A stretch of DNA of 64,000 nucleotides from Palleronia abyssalis. GTDB taxonomy: Bacteria > Pseudomonadota > Alphaproteobacteria > Rhodobacterales > Rhodobacteraceae. Under the pieces are notes generated by a model. The model worked only from the letters and a program-made list of their open reading frames with translations. It was not told the DNA's origin and did not search any database. The first letter of the stretch is position 1; the number at the start of each line of letters is the position of its first letter. Shown piece by piece: positions 59,839 to 64,000 of the stretch. The stretch covers positions 48,105-112,104 of the forward strand of contig NZ_ONZF01000012.1 of the NCBI RefSeq assembly GCF_900302445.1, in the 5' to 3' direction. The translations under genes were made by a program, and so were the position numbers.

Positions 59839-60248
59839 ACGTGCCGAGGAGCTATCGCGTCTCCAGAGGGCGCCGCGAGGCTCAGTATGGCCGCAAGCTG
59901 CGCCCGACATGGCTTCGCGCCCAGGGCTGAGACCCAGCCCCCGCCGCATCCGAGGCCAAGTCTCGAAGAGGGCGGTTTTCGGACTTTCTCTGCAAGTGCA
60001 AACGTAACTTGGTCAAGGTTCAGGACCTGACATTCAGTTAGGCCCAACTCCCCAGATCCAAGGAAGCCGAAACTGACCGCGCTACCAAGAATTCAATATC
60101 GGCGCGAGGCACTGGCTTATCAAACGAAAAACAGTGTTGTCGCGGGGTGAGTTGGCGTACCTCAAATCAAAAATTATGCACGCCCAAAGCATTGTAATCT
60201 ATTTGTAAGGAACTCATATTGCGTGAGAACAAAAGGGGAAATTAGAGT
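59839..60248. other. Gene-free stretch before the CBASS operon
   Basis: About 410 bases with no credible frame. The last 60 bases are AT-rich and hold the candidate CBASS promoter; the rest shows nothing I can name. Confidence 0.5.
60192..60220 (+). promoter_or_regulatory. Candidate promoter of the CBASS operon
   Basis: TTGTAA, 17-base spacer, CATATT: each box matches the sigma-70 consensus at four of six positions. It sits 28 bases before the start codon of the CD-NTase gene; AGGGGA follows as ribosome site. Confidence 0.45.
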
Positions 60249-61484
60249 ATGGCTGTTGCGATCACCAAACAGGCCGAAGCATATCTTGAGGCTTTGACAG
60301 AGGCGCTCGAGATCCCGTCGGCACGCTACGAACAGGCGGAAAAGAGCTATAAATCACTCGGCGACTGGCTGCATCGGGACGCGTCCAGCGTCCGGGATCA
60401 TGATCCGGAAATCTTTGTGCAGGGTTCCTTTCGGCTCGGCACGGTCACCAGGCCGATATCTGACGATGAAGAGTATGACGTGGACTGCGCCTGCTCGCTC
60501 ACAAGTCTGAGCAAGTCTGACCTGTCGCAGCACGATCTGAAAGACATGCTGGGTGAGGAAATCAAGCTCTACCGTGACAGCAAGTGCATCAAGAAACCGG
60601 TGCACGAAGGCCGACGGTGCTGGCGTCTTGAATACGCCGATGGCGCCCAGTTCCATATGGACATCGTTCCCTGTATTCCAAACGCCGAAGATCAACGACT
60701 GCTGCTTGAGGCGCGCAATCTCGATGCACAGTTTGCCGACACGGCCATCGCCATCACGGACAATGAGGAACCGGCGTATGACGCCGTAACGGACGATTGG
60801 CCACGTTCCAATCCGCGGGGTTACGCGGAGTGGTTCAAATCGCGCATGGGCGACGTTTTTCTCCGCAAGCGTCAGCAGATCCTGAATGAAATGCGCGCGG
60901 AGGGTGTGACCGCCAGTGTCGAAGACATCCCGACATATCAGGTGCGCACACCGCTGCAATCCGCCATCATGATTTTGAAACGGCATCGTGACTCAATGTT
61001 CGCGGATGATCCCACGGACAAACCGATTTCGATCATCATTTCCTCGCTTGCTGCGCACGCTTATCAGGGAGAGGAAACGATTGGCTATGCTCTACTGTCG
61101 ATTCTGAGCCGGATGGAGGACGCAATCGAGCATGACGGGACAAAGTACATCATCAAGAACCCGACTGACGCGCTCGAGAACTTCGCTGATAAGTGGGAGG
61201 ACCACCCGGAGCGCGCCGATGCGTTCTTCGAATGGCTGAAGCAAGCGCGAGAGGATTTTTCCGCCGTCGGCCGTCTGGCCGAACACAGGCGCATGGCAAC
61301 TGTGCTGGCGAGCCGTATGGGGCGGGATCTCACCGATCGGGCAAGCAATGGTGTATTGCAGCCATCGCGGCCAAGCTCGTCCGGTCTTGTGAAGGCTGCA
61401 GGGGTAGCCTCGGCGACCTCAGCCCCCAGTGTTTCCTTCGCAGACACACCTCGGACGCCTAAAAAGCCTGACGGTTTCGCATGA
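60249..61484 (+). CDS. CBASS CD-NTase (cyclic oligonucleotide synthase)
   Basis: cGAS/DncV-like nucleotidyltransferase of 411 residues that would make a cyclic nucleotide signal on phage infection. Active site: GS at 59-60 in FVQGSFRLGT, Asp77 and Asp79 in EYDVDCA, and the third Asp138 in FHMDIVP. The C-terminal 60 residues are Ser/Ala/Pro-rich and disordered, ending KKPDGFA, consistent with a flexible tail that Cap2 activates for conjugation. Intact. The clade and so the nucleotide product cannot be assigned by eye. ATGA overlap with cap2. Confidence 0.92.
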   Translation: MAVAITKQAEAYLEALTEALEIPSARYEQAEKSYKSLGDWLHRDASSVRDHDPEIFVQGSFRLGTVTRPISDDEEYDVDCACSLTSLSKSDLSQHDLKDMLGEEIKLYRDSKCIKKPVHEGRRCWRLEYADGAQFHMDIVPCIPNAEDQRLLLEARNLDAQFADTAIAITDNEEPAYDAVTDDWPRSNPRGYAEWFKSRMGDVFLRKRQQILNEMRAEGVTASVEDIPTYQVRTPLQSAIMILKRHRDSMFADDPTDKPISIIISSLAAHAYQGEETIGYALLSILSRMEDAIEHDGTKYIIKNPTDALENFADKWEDHPERADAFFEWLKQAREDFSAVGRLAEHRRMATVLASRMGRDLTDRASNGVLQPSRPSSSGLVKAAGVASATSAPSVSFADTPRTPKKPDGFA

Positions 61485-63226
61485 CTTGGTGGCTCCTGCA
61501 GAATTCAAGACTGGGGACGGAAAAGGCCGCCCTCGCGGAACTTGAGGGCGGCGCGGATTGGCTGTCTGTCGGAAAATGGCAAGCCAACAGCGATCTCGAG
61601 ATGTGCGTCGATTTCACAATCATGCATGGCGATAAGCGGTTTGTGTTTCAGATGCGGTATCCAAGTGTTTTTCCAGATACGCCGCCGATGATTTTCACAG
61701 AAGACGCGTCGCAAATTTCGAACCATCAATATGGGGCTGACGGTGAGCTTTGCCTCGAACACCGGCCGGATAACTGGCATCCTTCGATCACGGGCGCGGA
61801 TATGGTGGCGAGCTGCCAACGTCTGATTGTCGAAGAGCAGCCTGAGAGTGGCGAGATCGTGCGTGCGCGATCCGCACACACTGCATCTCTCGGACGTGAC
61901 CTTCGATCCAAGTCCTGTCGTTTCTTGATGAGCGAGAATGATCTGAAAGCAGTCAACGAGCTGCCGGACCTCGAGGAAAGAGAGTTCACGCTTTCGGAGC
62001 GGAAGGCGGCAACCAGCTATCTTGCTTCACTCACACGCATCGGACCAAAGGATGATCCGACCTGGGTTAGCGATCTGGTTTTGCCCGATGGATTTGCGAA
62101 AGAAACGGGAACGGTCGTGCGCGTGCCGGGAGCAGGGAACTTTGGCGCTGTTACCGTCGAATCCCTTGGTGCTTTTCTGGACGGCGAAGGTCTTGGTGAA
62201 CTGCGGGGCAGAGTGTTCGACACTGATGCGTTCACCCATTTGCTGTTGGGCTACGAAGAGAAATGGGAGCTGTTCTCGATCTTTGGCAAGCCTGACGACC
62301 GTAAGGTCTTGCCTTACAAGACCGTGATCGTTCCGGCCGCGCAGAGACGTGTGCCTGACGAGTTCAAATTGCTGGCTGACAAAACTGTCGGGATCGTTGG
62401 ATGCGGCTCCGTTGGATCGAAGGTCGCGGCCAGTCTTTGCAGGACGGGCGTGGGCAAGTTTCTCTTAATTGATGAAGACATCTTTTTCCCCGGGAATGCG
62501 GTGCGCAACGAGTTGGACCTGAGTGTCACGGGCGCGCACAAGGCGTTCGGTCTGCGCGAGCGGCTGAAAAACCTGGCGCCTGAAGTGAGTGTCAGAGCAT
62601 TTCGCATGACGCTTGGCGGCCAAGAAAGCGCGGCTTCTATGGCCGGCGCGCTTGAGGCACTCGGGGAATGCGATGTGCTGGTCGACGCCACTGGGGCGCC
62701 GACCGCGTTCAACATGATCGCCTCAATGGCTACGCGCAAAAGTAAGCCAATGGTGTGGGCCCAAGTGTTCGCCGGGGGAATTGGTGGTCTTGTGGCCAGG
62801 GCGCGGCCCAATATCGATCCAATCCCGCTCATGGCGCGGGGGCAAATCGACAGCTGGTGTGAGGATCAAGGCGTCGAATGGGTCAAGCCGGAGGATCCAG
62901 AGCGCTATGCCGGTCAGAGCGCTGATGGGACGCCAATGCTTGCGGACGATGCAGATGTCAGTGTCATTGCCGCGCATGCCAGCCGCTTCGTGATCGATCT
63001 ACTGGCCCGACCGGACGGCAGCATCTTTCCGGTCTCTGCCTACGTGATCGGCCTTTCATCGGAATGGCTGTTTGACCAACCCTTTGACACGCGGCCAATC
63101 GATTTGATCCCTATTGGGGAATGGGGTGAAACCATCGAACCGCTTGACGCGGATGCCTTGGTCGAGATCCTCAAGGCCCATTTGCCGCCAAAGGAGAACG
63201 CGGATGCAGTTGCAGTTGCCGACTGA
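61481..63226 (+). CDS. cap2: Cap2: E2-E1 fusion of type II CBASS
   Basis: Protein of 581 residues that primes the CD-NTase by a ubiquitin-like transfer. N-terminal E2-like domain (1-150) with catalytic Cys91 in GELCLEHRPDNWHPS. A linker leads to a ThiF/E1 adenylation domain (about 295-560): nucleotide loop VGIVGCGSVGSK (307-312 Gly-rich), Asp331 in LLIDED, Arg342/Asn343 in NAVRNELDL, and a probable E1 catalytic Cys460 in IDSWCEDQG. Length fits Cap2 (about 580-600). The last codons overlap cap3. Confidence 0.93.
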   Translation: MTWWLLQNSRLGTEKAALAELEGGADWLSVGKWQANSDLEMCVDFTIMHGDKRFVFQMRYPSVFPDTPPMIFTEDASQISNHQYGADGELCLEHRPDNWHPSITGADMVASCQRLIVEEQPESGEIVRARSAHTASLGRDLRSKSCRFLMSENDLKAVNELPDLEEREFTLSERKAATSYLASLTRIGPKDDPTWVSDLVLPDGFAKETGTVVRVPGAGNFGAVTVESLGAFLDGEGLGELRGRVFDTDAFTHLLLGYEEKWELFSIFGKPDDRKVLPYKTVIVPAAQRRVPDEFKLLADKTVGIVGCGSVGSKVAASLCRTGVGKFLLIDEDIFFPGNAVRNELDLSVTGAHKAFGLRERLKNLAPEVSVRAFRMTLGGQESAASMAGALEALGECDVLVDATGAPTAFNMIASMATRKSKPMVWAQVFAGGIGGLVARARPNIDPIPLMARGQIDSWCEDQGVEWVKPEDPERYAGQSADGTPMLADDADVSVIAAHASRFVIDLLARPDGSIFPVSAYVIGLSSEWLFDQPFDTRPIDLIPIGEWGETIEPLDADALVEILKAHLPPKENADAVAVAD

Positions 63227-63674
63227 TGTTCTGCGACGCATGCGGCGCCATCTGTTCATGTCAGGGTCACGTGAGATCGGCGGCATCTTGATGGGCGAAG
63301 AGATCGGCGACCAAATGTTTCAGATCGTCGACTTCAGCGTAGACACATCCCGCGGAACACGAGCGCAATTTGTGCGCGACGCCGATCATCACGATGAGGC
63401 CCTTTCGACTTTCTTCGAAAGAACGGGTGACGAATACAGTCGCTTCAATTATCTGGGCGAATGGCACAGCCATCCGAGCTTCAGTGTGAACCCCAGTCTT
63501 CAAGACGTGCACGCCATGCAGGACCTCGTGGACGGCTCTGGAGGGGTGGATTTCGCCGTACTCTTCATCACTCGGCTGAGATGGTATTGGCGCTTCGAGT
63601 GCAGTGCCCATCTCTTCGTTCGCGGCCATCCTCCTTCCATGGTCACCGTCACAAGTGTGGCACGCTACTCTTAA
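63204..63674 (+). CDS. cap3: Cap3: JAMM/MPN isopeptidase of type II CBASS
   Basis: Metalloprotease of 156 residues that removes the CD-NTase from its conjugates. JAMM motif: Glu24 in REIGGILMG, then His88, His90, Ser98 and Asp101 in EWHSHPSFSVNPSLQD. The ATG at 63204 has AAGGAG eight bases upstream and overlaps the cap2 end by 23 bases in another frame. Intact. Confidence 0.93.
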   Translation: MQLQLPTDVLRRMRRHLFMSGSREIGGILMGEEIGDQMFQIVDFSVDTSRGTRAQFVRDADHHDEALSTFFERTGDEYSRFNYLGEWHSHPSFSVNPSLQDVHAMQDLVDGSGGVDFAVLFITRLRWYWRFECSAHLFVRGHPPSMVTVTSVARYS

Positions 63675-63693
63675 ATGAAAGACCGGCTCGAGA

Positions 63694-64000
63694 ATGCTGA
63701 AACGACACTTCGACAACTTTCTCACAAAGCTCATCGACTGGCAGTTCCGGGTCGCAACGATCGAACGATATCTGATCGGGACGGGCGTAGGTTTGTTGAT
63801 CGCGATCTTCGGCGGTGTGCCCCTGATCCTTGAACTTTTGCGATTTGTCCTTGGAGCCGTTCCTGAAGGCATCTGTCCGTCGTCAGATAATTTGGGACGT
63901 TTGAGCGCTTTCCAGACTGGAGGCTCTGGCTCACCGCTGATTGATGCTATGCGTTTTCAGTTTTGTGGCGCAAGCGCCGGGCGAGCATGGTTTTTCGTTT
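63694..64000 (+). CDS. Membrane protein, probable CBASS effector, cut by window edge
   Basis: Open frame from 63694 running off the window (102 residues visible). It starts 19 bases after cap3. An amphipathic N-terminus (MLKRHFDNFLTKLIDWQFRV) leads to a long hydrophobic stretch IERYLIGTGVGLLIAIFGGV then PLILELLRFVLGAV, probably one long or two short membrane helices. After it comes a less hydrophobic segment. In type II CBASS the effector can be the last gene (as with Cap4 in Enterobacter), so this is the likely effector. It matches no effector family I recognise. A TM effector would act by membrane damage. Confidence 0.65.
   Translation, partial: MLKRHFDNFLTKLIDWQFRVATIERYLIGTGVGLLIAIFGGVPLILELLRFVLGAVPEGICPSSDNLGRLSAFQTGGSGSPLIDAMRFQFCGASAGRAWFFV

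Larger units (their letters stand above)
49550..64000. mobile_element. Integrative mobilizable island at tRNA-Ser, right end outside window
   Basis: Starts at the tRNA-Ser 3' end and holds an integrase, MobC-like and relaxase genes, a restriction-modification remnant, toxin-antitoxin genes, an IS, a GIY-YIG gene and a CBASS operon. I saw no second copy of the tRNA 3' end in the window, so the right attachment site must be beyond 64,000. No conjugation machinery is seen, hence mobilizable rather than self-transmissible, as far as the visible part shows. Confidence 0.8.

Noticed and set aside
63675..63850. Alternative small frame starting right after cap3 (MKDRLENAETT)
   Set aside because: It stops after about 55 codons and lacks hydrophobic or family features, whereas the frame from 63694 continues to the window edge with a membrane segment.

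Overview
The window is GC-rich DNA with short intergenic gaps and many 1-4 base start/stop overlaps. The gene set (trgAB-cysK, aglEFGAK, acuI, a BCCT carrier, CimA, CobK, ClpS) points to an alphaproteobacterium of the Rhodobacteraceae, probably marine. This placement is inferred from family recognition; no database search was run.

Bases 1-49,500 are mostly chromosomal backbone. 1-10,552 holds housekeeping genes: clpS, an ABC-F ATPase, an Asp-rich outer-membrane barrel, cysS, cimA, a squalene/phytoene-synthase-family protein, an MFS carrier, cobK, an AlkA-type glycosylase and a serine hydrolase. An IS1595-type element (10,583-12,272) carries a membrane-protein passenger gene and a frameshifted transposase, and is flanked by an 8-bp duplication. 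Next comes a glycogen and alpha-glucan block: glgP, a lipoprotein and a Tat-exported transglutaminase-like protein, then the overlapping run glgB-glgC-glgA-glgX-malQ-pgm, a divergent GH13 hydrolase and an FMN-dependent glutamate-synthase-like membrane protein. Beyond it, glk and a GH1 beta-glucosidase diverge from an alpha-glucoside import operon (aglE-aglF-aglG-aglA-aglK). Together these genes import alpha-glucosides, cleave them, phosphorylate glucose, interconvert G6P and G1P, and make or break glycogen. 40,100-49,500 holds a SnoaL-like protein, acuI plus a BCCT carrier (a possible DMSP/acrylate link), a photolyase, a small secreted protein, an L,D-transpeptidase and trgA-trgB-cysK.

From the tRNA-Ser(GGA) gene at 49,550 to the end of the window lies an integrated mobile island. 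It begins with a tyrosine integrase, followed by mobilization genes (a MobC-like protein and a relaxase with a second gene nested in another frame). Then come a decayed vapC, an MmeI-like restriction-modification protein that appears to have lost its target-recognition domain, a parDE-like toxin-antitoxin pair, an IS1182-type element and a low-GC GIY-YIG protein. Last is a type II CBASS operon: CD-NTase, Cap2 (E2-E1), Cap3 (JAMM protease) and the start of a membrane protein that is probably the effector, cut by the window edge. The island's right end is not visible. The CBASS operon with its unidentified effector is the strongest candidate for something new; the nested gene in the relaxase and the 11-bp periodic array before the squalene-synthase-like gene are the next most unusual signals.
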